Below, piece after piece: positions 1 through 6,997 of a DNA stretch of 14,047 nucleotides (position 1 is the first letter of the stretch; the number at the start of each line of letters is the position of its first letter). A program made the position numbers and the translations under genes. The notes beneath the pieces were generated by a model. That model was not told the DNA's origin. It did no database searches and saw only the letters and a list, made by a program, of their open reading frames with translations. Source of the stretch: Pleurotus ostreatus/Saccharomyces cerevisiae fusant (taxonomy: Eukaryota; Opisthokonta); assembly GCA_024196135.1 (NCBI GenBank), contig JAMQCK010000916.1:1-14047 (forward strand), in the 5' to 3' direction.

Positions 1-100
1 GCGCGCGTGGGGGCGAAGGGCTTTCGCGCGTCTGGTGGAGGCGCGGGTGCTGGCCGCGTGGAAACGGCGAGACCGTGTCTGCCCGGCCGCCAAACCCACT

Positions 101-204
101 TATCCAACTTTTTTCTAACGGAATCGTATCCAACTTCTTTCTAACGGAATCTTATCCAACTTCTTCCTGACGGAATTTTATCCAACTTCTTTCTGACGGA
201 ATCT
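101..204 (+). repeat. 26-bp tandem repeat, four units, in an intron
   Basis: Four uninterrupted 26-bp units start at 101, 127, 153 and 179. Each begins TATCCAACTT and contains a CTAACGGAAT or CTGACGGAAT core. The units differ at a few positions. The array ends 30 bp before the acceptor AG at 233-234, so it lies in the intron preceding the first visible exon. Each unit carries a pyrimidine run followed by CTAAC or CTGAC, which resembles a fungal branch point; the likely real one is TACTAAC at 216-222. The stretch 1-100 probably holds the end of an earlier exon, but no donor there is clear enough to call. Confidence 0.9.
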
Positions 205-234
205 TCTCTCCATCGTACTAACCCCACCCCCCAG

Positions 235-1880
235 CGCCGCGACCTCGTCGACGACGCGCTCGACTCGCTCCGGGACGAGGTGGCCTCGCTCAAATCCGAC
301 GTCGAGCGGGTGCAGGGGACGGTACAGGAGGTGGCGAGGGGCTGGGAGGAGGAGAGGGGGAGGTGAGTGCGGTTTGGATTTTTTGCGGTTTTTTGATCGT
401 TTGGTTGTGGGTTTCGATATGTGAAGAGTGAAGGGTAGGGGTCGCGGGGAGGGGCAGTGGGTTCGAGGGAGGGTGGTTTTTTTGAGGGAGGGTGTGGACG
501 GAGAGATCCGCACTGTGCGCGCGGTTCGGGATTCTGCCATGCGCGCCGTGCCCCTCCCTGTCATGCCCGCTCTCTTCCGCCCTTCCCTTGCCTGCGCTTC
601 CCCAGCCCCCCTTTCCTCCCCTCCTCTCCTTCCCTCCGCATTCCTCCTGCCCTTCCCGCTTCCCTCCCCCCACCTCCTCTGCCCCCTTCCTTCCCCTCCC
701 CCCTTCTCCTTCCTCTTGCTTCCACTCCCCTCCCCTCCGCATTCCTCCTCCCCCCACCCCTTCCTCCCTTCCCTGCCCTCGCCCCGTTCGCCTCTTCCCA
801 CCGTTTTCCCCTACGCTTCCCTCGCCCCGTTCGGCTCTGGGTCTTTGCTTGTGCGTTGCAGGGTCTTCGCTTGTGCGCCGCAGGATCTTCGCTTGTGCGC
901 CGCAGGATCTTCGCTTGTGCGCCGCAGGATCTTCGCTTGTGCATCGCAGGGAAGGAGTGCATCGCAGGGAAAGGTGTGCCCCCTGGGGTGGCGGGAGGCC
1001 GGGTGATGGAGGGCGGCCGCGCGAGGAGGTGGGAGGTCTGCTCGTGATCGAGGAGAGGGGTCGGTGGGGGGAGGAGAGGGGAGGTCTGCTCGTGAGGGAG
1101 GTGAAGGGTCGGTGGGGGCGATGTGAGGGGGTGAAGGGTCGGTGCGGTGCGTGAGGCCTCTGTGGATGGGGTGGCCCGCTGTCGAGAAGGGGTGGTGTGC
1201 GAGGCCGGAGGCGGGGCGTACGCTCTCTCTGTCACAGGGGGGGCGTGCATGCCCTGTCGAGGTGTGCATCTCTGGTTGAGGCGCAGGGTCGTACGTCGTC
1301 GAGCAGGGCGACGCATGCTCGAGCGAAGGCGCGAGGGGCGCCCTCCTGCACGTCTCATTCGCTTATCTGTCTTCTCTTGTTGTCTTCTTCCTTCGTACTG
1401 ATCGTCTCTCTCCCGTCTTTTATCGTTGTTCTCGACTTTCTCCGTCTTCTCTCTCGTCCTCCCTCACCTTCTCTCTCGGCCTCCGTCTTCCATCGCTGTT
1501 CTCGACGCTGACCTTGCCCCACCCCCTCTTCTTGTCCTCGACCTTCGTGCTGACTGTTCCCCAATCATTTACTAACCCCGCCTCCCAGAAACGACGAACT
1601 CACGCGCATCCTCGAGCGCGTCGTCGAGATCGGGCTCCGAGGTGGGTGGGCGGAGTTCGAGGGCGATCCTGTCAAGTTGCCGAGGGTGGGGTTGGTGCCG
1701 GGGACTAAGGAAGGGCTATCATCTTCGCCCAATGGGACGTCAACATCGTCCACTATCTCATCCACATCTGAAGCGAGCGCAGAGGCGACATCCCCAACAC
1801 CCGTGTCAGACGCGATGAGGGAAAGGAGGGAGGCGAGAGCAGAGGGCACGTCGAGAGAAGAGGGGAAGGAGACGTCATAG
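235..1880 (+). CDS. 3' part of a coiled-coil protein gene (two exons visible)
   Basis: Exons are 235-362 and 1589-1880 (TAG at 1878-1880); the 5' end lies outside or is unresolved. Exon 235-362 starts after CCAG, ends before GTGAGT and leaves two bases that pair with the first base of the next exon, keeping one frame. The first part reads as a charged heptad-like helix (for example DDALDSLRDEVASLKSDVER), continues through NDELTRILERVVEIGLRGGW, and then becomes a Ser/Thr-rich, probably disordered tail ending in a mixed-charge stretch and SREEGKETS. Both acceptors share almost the same module: ACTAACCCCACCCCCCAG at 217-234 and ACTAACCCCGCCTCCCAG at 1571-1588. The 1226-nt intron is far longer than the other introns here, so an unseen internal exon cannot be excluded. 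I do not recognise the family. A structural coiled-coil role is inference only. Confidence 0.6.
363..1588 (+). other. long (1226 nt) intron with strand-asymmetric tracts
   Basis: Starts GTGAGT and ends TACTAAC-CCCGCCTCCCAG. From about 563 to 835 the plus strand is almost all C and T. From about 1000 to 1150 it is G-rich with mostly purines. From about 1373 to 1560 it is again C/T-rich. Long reading frames exist here on both strands, but they are low-complexity products of the biased composition and show no convincing coding pattern. The length contrasts with the 52 to 219 nt introns seen elsewhere in the window. Confidence 0.55.
840..949 (+). repeat. 22-bp minisatellite, five units, inside the long intron
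   Basis: Units start at 840, 862, 884, 906 and 928. The consensus begins GATCTTCGCTTGTG and ends CGCAG; units 3 and 4 are identical. Two degenerate GCATCGCAG-ending fragments follow, up to about 967. The period is not a multiple of three, which argues against a coding repeat. Each unit ends in CAG after a T/G-rich stretch, so the array multiplies acceptor-like motifs. Confidence 0.9.
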
Positions 1881-2848
1881 ACGCGGGGAGGGGAGCTCTA
1901 GACGAGGTCGGTAGAGTGTCTGGACGATCAATTCTGCGTTGGTTATCCGCACTGCACTAATATACTCCATGCTTCGTATCCCTCGCAAGATAGGACCGGC
2001 AGGCGACGTGCAAGCGCAGAGGAGCGCGAGGAAGAGGAGAAAGACGCTCTTTATTATCCCCGTTCTCCATTCGCATTACACTGATATATTATTCCATGCT
2101 CGACGTCCCCCCACCCCTCCCCCTTCCCCCACCCCGCCTCTCAGAGAGGAATCCTGGCCGCACGCTGTAAGCGCAGCTAAGTCCTCCGGATCCTGTAAGC
2201 GCAGCTGGGTCCTCCGGATCCTCGTTCCTGCGTAGTTGCCGTGCATGCGAGACCGATTAGGGTGACGGCCCGATGGGTTCGTGGAGGGGCTCGATGGGAT
2301 CAGTGAACGCGACGCCTCGACGGCGTCGTCGGGGGCGGCCTGTCGAGGGCGCCGTTGGGAACGACGCGTAGCCGATGCCGTTGGCGGAGGTACGACGCTA
2401 ACGCCGGAACAAAAACAAGGCCGCATCGCTTCTGCGCACTTTCGACGCACCAGAGCGATATGGATGTCAGCATCTGCAAGGCGACGTGGACGACAACACC
2501 GGCGCTAGATCCCCGACAACATTCAGGCGACATTTGCGGCAACGTAGGGGCGACCTGGACGACAACGCGGAGCTGCGTATATTCAAGCCATGGGTGCGTT
2601 GAGCACCCGCTGCTCCCTGGCAGCACTAGATTGATTCTACTCAGGCTCCCTGCGACGGCGCATTCCAGGACTAGGTGGAACGCACCTAGGATCAGGCCAA
2701 CTTTTTGTCGGAAAGAGGCAAAAATTTGGAAGGTCAGTACTTTTCGCACCGGCCGGTCAGTGCGAAGGGATTTTGCTTCCGTCTCTACTTCTTGCATTGA
2801 TGACCGGGAGTTTGCTTTGTATTTGCCTCCGCTCCTTCATGCTGCGTC
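1881..2848. other. gene-poor interval with a coding-like fragment
   Basis: No complete gene can be supported. An imperfect direct repeat lies at 1948-1976 and 2072-2102 (CGCAYTRCACTRATATA core, then CCATGCT). Around 2350-2600 two adjacent frames look coding: one reads VADAVGGGTTLTPEQKQGR, and the next, shifted, reads GDVDDNTGARSP ... GDLDDNAELRIFKPWVR before TGA at about 2600. The second contains a direct repeat of CGACSTGGACGACAAC. There is no usable start codon and no clear intron, so this may be a frameshifted gene remnant or chance. Confidence 0.3.
2166..2221 (+). repeat. 28-bp tandem repeat, two units
   Basis: Units 2166-2193 and 2194-2221 each start TGTAAGCGCAGCT and end GTCCTCCGGATCC. 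They differ at two adjacent bases (AA versus GG). No function is apparent. Confidence 0.9.
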
Positions 2849-2908
2849 GTCTGGTCTTTTGTGCTCCTTCCGCCGCTTTGTCCTAAATACGTCCGGGCCC
2901 TGCGTCCT

Positions 2909-2985
2909 ATGGGAAGTCATAATGGCCCCGCATCTCTTTGGGAGGTATACAGTGGCGCCGCCGCAGTCGGGAGGTATTCAAGAGT
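2909..2985 (+). promoter_or_regulatory. repeated GGGAGGTAT-like motifs upstream of gene A (copy 1)
   Basis: GGGAAGTCATAATGG near 2909, GGGAGGTATACAG near 2940 and GGGAGGTATTCAAG near 2971 are spaced about 31 bp apart, upstream of the TATA box. The second copy carries GGGAGGTACC near 9041, GGAGGTATTC near 9071 and GGGAGGTACC near 9099. The recurrence in both copies at about 30-bp spacing suggests binding sites for one factor. This is inference from repetition alone. Confidence 0.35.
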
Positions 2986-3094
2986 CCTGCAAATCGAGAA
3001 AACCATGCATCCTCCGGGTCCGTGGACCTGCATCCGACGGATCTGGGTGGCTGCATCCTTCTTGTCGCCGTGCACAAAAGCCGCAGCGTTGCCC

Positions 3095-3100
3095 TATAAA
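3095..3100 (+). promoter_or_regulatory. TATA box of gene A, copy 1
   Basis: CCCTATAAAATGCTGCAGA is conserved at the matching place in the second copy. It lies 121 to 126 bp before the proposed ATG at 3221. Transcription would be expected to start about 30 to 60 bp downstream. Confidence 0.6.
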
Positions 3101-3220
3101 ATGCTGCAGACTGCACTCGGGATGTCCGCACCTCAGAGAAATCCTGACTCGCAGCGAAATCCTACATCTCACAACCCCTAAGCCCCATCCTACTCAAGAA
3201 CACCAGGAAACTACTCGACG

Positions 3221-3621
3221 ATGACCCCGTTTTGCGTGCGTACAACTTGTTCTTCTCATCCATGTATTCCTTCACCTCCACAACTATCTCTCTGACCCCC
3301 ACGCGGCCTCCTCCTCCCCTTTCCCACTTACGTATACTCACCTCTGCTAGGTCAACGACAGAGTCTGGTACTGGTCCGCCGCCTCACAGACCGTTTTCGG
3401 CACGGTGGTGGCGATCGAGCGGCTCGCGGACGTAAGTCCTTCGATTTTACTGCGCTGGTAAATGGTATCGACCTCGACTTTAGGGAACCCAGCTACTGGT
3501 TATCGAGCGCGACACGGGCGGAAGGGTTGCTTTTCCGTGAGCGAAATGATTTCTTGTCTATACTGCACGCGAGCTGAGTTAATTCCTTAGGGCGGACACG
3601 ATCTTCAAGGTCACGCATTAG
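3221..3621 (+). CDS. 59-residue Tudor/SH3-like protein, gene A copy 1 (four exons)
   Basis: Exons are 3221-3235, 3351-3431, 3484-3536 and 3591-3621 (TAG 3619-3621). Introns of 115, 52 and 54 nt start GTGCGT, GTAAGT and GTGAGC and all end TAG. The product begins MTPFC, then VNDRVWYWSAASQTVFGTV, VAIERLADGTQLLVIERD, TGGRVAFPADTIFKVTH. The alternation of aromatic, aliphatic and glycine residues (DRVWYWS, FGTVVAIERL, QLLVIERD, GRVAFP) fits a small five-strand barrel. It resembles the Hva1_TUDOR (formerly DUF2945) type of short protein; this is recalled pattern similarity, not a search. The first exon encodes only five residues. Comparison with the copy at 9302 shows 22 synonymous codon differences and one amino-acid difference (Ala for Ser before FP), which supports the exon model and purifying selection. 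Function is unknown; proteins with this fold often bind peptides or nucleic acid. Confidence 0.85.
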
Positions 3622-3689
3622 CTGGAGCGGCGGACGCTTGACCACCTGCGGAATATTCCCTTCATCCTCAAGTTCGCATCTCGCATCTC

Positions 3690-3851
3690 ATGGACTTACA
3701 CCCTGACTCAGCTTTACTCTGCACGCCCAGCTATCGCACGCGAAATATCACCAACATCTTACGCCGCCTCCGAGTCGGATTTATTCCAACGCAGGCGCTT
3801 CGAGCTCTTGTCCAATGCAGATGGACCCTTGTAGCTTTCAAGCATATCTAA
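3690..3851 (+). CDS. possible 53-residue small ORF in block X, copy 1
   Basis: The frame begins MDLHPDSALLCTPSYRTRN, continues with ITNILRRLRVGFIPTQALRA and ends VAFKHI. The copy at 9954-10115 has the same start, stop and length with no indel. Of the codons that differ, six are synonymous and four are not, which is only weak support for coding. Positions 3729-3820 are identical in both copies, so constraint may act on the DNA or RNA rather than on a protein. The stop lies only 8 bp before a TATA-like sequence. No homologue is recognised. Confidence 0.25.
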   Translation: MDLHPDSALLCTPSYRTRNITNILRRLRVGFIPTQALRALVQCRWTLVAFKHI

Positions 3852-3858
3852 GCCTTCA

Positions 3859-3865
3859 TATATAT
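3859..3865 (+). promoter_or_regulatory. TATA-like element of block X, copy 1
   Basis: TATATAT at 3859, with the motif TTCCCGAAGCGGAACAATTG 124 bp downstream at 3983. The second copy keeps the same spacing (10123 and 10247). A diverged third copy has TATATA at 7129 with TTCCCGAAATGGAACAATTG at 7269. A core promoter is inferred. No intact gene follows it here. Confidence 0.4.
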
Positions 3866-4529
3866 GGGCCACTATCTACGGCGACCGTGGTGCCTCCTGT
3901 CCCAACAGAGGTGAACGTCGACACTTGTAGGTCCATGTGTATCTTTCCTCACGCGATCACGTTATTAGTTCTCACCCTTCGTTTCCCGAAGCGGAACAAT
4001 TGAACGCAGTGCGTCTTGTCTTCCCCCAATTTGGTGTGCTACCTTGTCTTCGCTCGATTTGGCACGAATCACTGGACTGGGATGGCGGATGGACTTCGGC
4101 ATTACCCGAGTGTCTTGGCTTGCTGGCTGACGACGAGCGGGCCCCATGAGGAACGGTATGTCGGCTGAACCTTGTTGACCTGGTCACCGAGATCTGCGCC
4201 ACGCTTTCACGGATGCGTGTTCGGGCGTTAAAATGGATGAACACGTGCGACGCGAGGGGTCTACACGAGGACGAACTTGGAGAGCGACGGACCTGAGTGT
4301 ACACGGGGATGGGAGGCAAGGACTCGGAGTCTCGATCGTACTGTCGCTGAATGGCAAGTCAGCGCCTTCACGAGCAAGAAAAGAACTCGCGTGCGCCACA
4401 CGTCAGGATATTTTCCACACTTTTCCAGGTACGTGTGGATCCGATGTAAAGTCCATGCCATGCCTTACCATTAACCCCGATATGGGCAAGGCTTGCTTTT
4501 TCGCATGGATCCTGGGGTTCTTTGAGAGT

Positions 4530-4581
4530 CTTGCATCTTCAGACTGCTGACGGTGCTTGCTTCTTCAGACTGCTGACGGTG
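4530..4581 (+). repeat. 26-bp tandem duplication, copy 1 only
   Basis: Units 4530-4555 and 4556-4581 share CTTCAGACTGCTGACGGTG and differ at one base (CTTGCAT versus CTTGCTT). The second segment copy has a single unit near 10787-10811. The unit contains an acceptor-like CTTCAG and a branch-point-like CTGAC. Confidence 0.85.
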
Positions 4582-4724
4582 CGGGGTCCATCAAGTTGAG
4601 CGCTTCGCGACACCCGCCGATGACCCATGATGGTGATCTGTAAGGCCGCCGCCTACTGATACGAAATGAGCACAGAACTCCGCGACGATGCCAATTGTGC
4701 GGGACGGGGTAGGCGCCCAAAGGG

Positions 4725-4795
4725 GGTGAAGCGTCAAAGCGAGGGTGAAGCGTCGAAGCGAGGGTGAAGCGTCGAAGCGAGGTTAAAGCGCCGGA
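4725..4795 (+). repeat. 19-bp tandem repeat, three units plus a partial
   Basis: Units start at 4725, 4744 and 4763 (GGTGAAGCGTCRAAGCGAG), followed by a degenerate GTTAAAGCGCCGGA. The second copy has one full unit at 10955 plus a partial one, so unit number has changed since duplication. Confidence 0.9.
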
Positions 4796-4988
4796 GCCAG
4801 GCCCGGAAAGCGAGGGGGAGGCACCAGAAGAGGAAGACGGTACCCGAACGAGTGGTGATCAGATTGGCGCCCAGGCGTGCCGCATTCTGGTGCCGGGCGT
4901 GCCGCATTTTGGCGCCGGGCGTGCAGCATACGAGAAGCAGATCGGTACGCGGCTCCTTCCTTGCTTTGTGCTATTGTACTGACTGGGA

Positions 4989-4994
4989 TATATA
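4989..4994 (+). promoter_or_regulatory. TATA box of gene B, copy 1
   Basis: GACTGGGATATATAGCCGGG is preserved in the second copy at 11180-11185. It lies 362 bp before the first usable ATG of gene B at 5351 and 320 bp before the position matching the second copy's ATG. The implied 5' leader is long and repeat-rich. Confidence 0.55.
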
Positions 4995-5002
4995 GCCGGG
5001 CG

Positions 5003-5074
5003 CTCACCTTCGAGGGCGTTGTCGTTCTCACCTTCGGGGGCGCTGTCGTTTTCGCCTTCGGGGGCGCTGTCGTT
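5003..5074 (+). repeat. 24-bp tandem repeat, three units, in the gene B leader
   Basis: Units start at 5003, 5027 and 5051, with consensus YTCRCCTTCGGGGGCGCTGT followed by CGTT. The second copy has three units at 11194, 11218 and 11242 with several base changes. A looser repeat of GCGTACTTCCGC type follows (about 5094-5165). All fall between the TATA box and the start codon. Confidence 0.85.
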
Positions 5075-5350
5075 GCTCTGCGTATTTCTGCCCGCGCGTA
5101 CTTTGGCGTACTTCCGCACTCTTTGACTGGGTACTTCCGCCCTCTTCGACCGCGTACTTCTGTCCTTGTCTACGTACGTACGTCGGCGTCGGCGACCGCG
5201 CCAGGCTCACCCGTTTGTAGACTTGACATCGCCTGCAGCCTGTGGACGCATCAGCCTCGTCCACCGCACTTCCTCGTCACCCGCAAATAGGCAACCTGCT
5301 GTATTACCGTGGACCTCTTTGTGCGCTCTCAAGCTAGCGAGCGCCGCACC

Positions 5351-6997
5351 ATGCCCAACGGTCGTCGCATTCAATATGACCACAAGCGCGGCACTCAACC
5401 GGACGACACCCTACGCATCCCCTCCTGGCACGCCTCCGATCATCCATCGCTGTCCTTGGACTACTCAGTGACGTCCCGCATCCCTTCCTCAGGGCACGCC
5501 TCGGACCACTCGTCGACCTCCCCGGTCATATACCACAACTGCCGCTGCTCTTCTACATGCCCGTTAAGCGGTCATTCCGCCTCCCGACCAGCCGACCAAC
5601 CTCTATCCCAAACACTTAAGACTGGACCTCTATCACAGACATACGGCACCCCGTCCGACCAGCTTCGCCGCGCGGAATACCATCACCGTGGCTCGACCTT
5701 CTCCTTTCATGATGTTTATGTCTCAACCTCTAACGCATACCGTCATTCGTTGTCCAGCGCCTCTTCCTCCGAAGCCCCCCTTCTCTCGTCCTCCGGCGCA
5801 TCACGCCCCGAGTACACCTATCACCTTTCGAGCCAAGATCGAAGGTGGAAAGTACTTTTGCAGGACGCTATCAGGCGCCCGGTGCGCTCCTTGGACCCTG
5901 GTCGCCCTCGCTACTTAGACCCCGGGCGTGCTCGCTCCTCAGACTTTGGTCATGTTTGCTCCCTCGTCAAACGAGTCGCTGGATCCCTAGATCCTCGTCG
6001 CCTCCGCTCCTTGAGCAAGCCCGCCCTCGAGGACCTCGTCCGTCGGGCGATGGAGCTGCTCAAGCCGGACCTGGCGAAGAGGCGCTCGGGTCTCAGTATC
6101 AGGGGCGCCTCGAGTGCCATAGAGTTGGAGGGATCAAGCGCGATAGACATGGTGGGCTCGAGCACGACCGAGGATCACCGCGCGGCGGGAGCCTCCAGCG
6201 AGACGGAAGACGTGAGGGAGATGGGAGACTCGACCGCAAGAGGAGAGCCGACCGCAAGAGGAACCGTAGCCGGTCCAACTAGTCATTCCCTAACTCGCTC
6301 GTCACCGAACTGCGACGAGTATTCTGCACACCTCAACGAGTATTCTGAGCCCCACGACTGGCCCGCATTGGAGGGCGGCGGCCATGACGAGCCCGCTGGT
6401 GGCGTTGCCCGGGATGTCAGGGATTTTGGTGAGGATCATGGTGGCCTCGACAGTGCGAAAGGCGCTCTCGACAGTGCTAAAGGCGCTCTCAACTATGTCT
6501 CTGGCGACGCTCTCGACGATCCAGGCGGCTTCGACGACTATGCTGGCGGCTCTGTCAACGACGACCCTGGCTCCCTCGACGAGGACGATAACACCAGCAC
6601 GATCTCGCTGCTCAATGGTGAACCTCTCGCTGACGCCGATCTCTGTGTCGGTCTGCATTTGTCTTCGTCAAGTACACCATACTCGCACTCGTCAAGCTGG
6701 ATCAAAAGCTGGATTGCGGGGGTGGCCGGGTCCCGTCGAGGAGCTCGAGAGGATTCTTCCGAATCGCATCGTCAGGGCGCTCGGGAGTACTCACCGCGCT
6801 TCGCGTCGAGGCGGGAGGAAATTTATGTTGCGAAGGAGGGGTGTCCGTCGTCTTTGGTGTGCGGGGAGAAGGACTCGCGCGTTGCGTCGAAGCATGTCGC
6901 TTGGGACGTTAGAAAGGAGGAGCCGTCGACGTCGAGGGGAAAAGATCGGGCCGTCCCGAAAGCCGCCGCGGCTCAAGTCATCGCTCTCACGCGCTGA
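5351..6997 (+). CDS. Ser/Arg/Asp-rich repeat-containing protein, gene B copy 1
   Basis: One uninterrupted frame of 548 residues from ATG 5351 to TGA 6995-6997. The second copy starts 14 codons earlier with ATG in ACCATGG; here that codon is GTG (5309), so the next ATG is taken as the start. The N-terminal part (to 5725) is shared with the copy at 11549, and the indels there (63 and 6 bp) keep the frame, which supports coding. Visible short internal repeats: HASDH twice near residues 27 and 49, a Cys cluster NCRCSSTC near 63-70, LDPGR/LDPRR-type repeats at about 180-217, SSAIELEG/SSAIDMVG at 254-270, and DSAKGAL twice at 367-380 followed by an Asp/Gly-rich stretch. No signal peptide, membrane segment or catalytic motif is seen. 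Probably disordered; function unknown. An intron inside cannot be excluded. Confidence 0.6.
   Translation: MPNGRRIQYDHKRGTQPDDTLRIPSWHASDHPSLSLDYSVTSRIPSSGHASDHSSTSPVIYHNCRCSSTCPLSGHSASRPADQPLSQTLKTGPLSQTYGTPSDQLRRAEYHHRGSTFSFHDVYVSTSNAYRHSLSSASSSEAPLLSSSGASRPEYTYHLSSQDRRWKVLLQDAIRRPVRSLDPGRPRYLDPGRARSSDFGHVCSLVKRVAGSLDPRRLRSLSKPALEDLVRRAMELLKPDLAKRRSGLSIRGASSAIELEGSSAIDMVGSSTTEDHRAAGASSETEDVREMGDSTARGEPTARGTVAGPTSHSLTRSSPNCDEYSAHLNEYSEPHDWPALEGGGHDEPAGGVARDVRDFGEDHGGLDSAKGALDSAKGALNYVSGDALDDPGGFDDYAGGSVNDDPGSLDEDDNTSTISLLNGEPLADADLCVGLHLSSSSTPYSHSSSWIKSWIAGVAGSRRGAREDSSESHRQGAREYSPRFASRREEIYVAKEGCPSSLVCGEKDSRVASKHVAWDVRKEEPSTSRGKDRAVPKAAAAQVIALTR

Larger units (their letters stand above)
3866..4980. 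other. conserved block without a supportable gene, copy 1
   Basis: About 1.1 kb shared with 10130-11170. Coding-like scraps exist, for example a frame around 4165-4290 reading LNLVDLVTEICATLSRMRV, and a possible spliced end using donor GTACGT at 4430 and an acceptor near 4567 with TAA near 4640. In the other copy the same frames are broken by stops or by a 10-bp deletion (after CACGARTCACTGG). The differences between copies show no coding pattern in any frame tested. It may be a decayed gene or a long non-coding transcript. Confidence 0.4.
2849..5725 (+). repeat. segmental direct duplication, first copy
   Basis: This stretch matches 8988-12034 in the same orientation and gene order: promoter, gene A, block X, promoter, start of gene B. 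Similarity becomes recognisable at GTGCTCCTTC-type sequence near 2849 and ends sharply after TCTCA at 5721-5725 inside gene B. Identity is very uneven. It is near complete at 3729-3820 and 4244-4312 and absent in introns 2 and 3 of gene A. No terminal inverted repeats or target-site duplication are visible at the borders, so there is no sign of a classical transposon. Confidence 0.9.

Noticed and set aside
840..949. CRISPR array
   Set aside because: Units are directly abutting 22-bp repeats with no spacers, in a eukaryotic intron.
561..1358. 265-residue minus-strand frame and several overlapping plus-strand frames
   Set aside because: They lie in the long intron's biased-composition tracts; products are low-complexity Pro/Ser/Leu or Gly/Arg/Glu strings, and the 22-bp repeat is not in phase with any frame.
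2355..3224. 289-residue plus-strand frame ending over the start of gene A
   Set aside because: It runs through the conserved TATA box and leader of gene A, lacks homology to copy 2 over its first half, and reads as Cys/Arg/Thr-rich noise. The part shared with copy 2 is explained by promoter conservation.
4352..4641. Two-exon model in block X (ATG near 4350, GTACGT donor, CTTCAG acceptor, TAA)
   Set aside because: In the first exon every difference from copy 2 changes an amino acid and copy 2 has a TAG at the junction, so there is no sign of coding constraint.
4618..4665. Box C/D snoRNA suggested by TGATGA and CTGA motifs
   Set aside because: The motifs are too close together (about 34 nt), and the C box is not kept in copy 1.
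4877..5290. 137-residue frame and its counterpart at 11068-11577
   Set aside because: Similar in their first halves, but both contain the gene B TATA box and the leader repeats, and they diverge in frame later. Best read as leader sequence.
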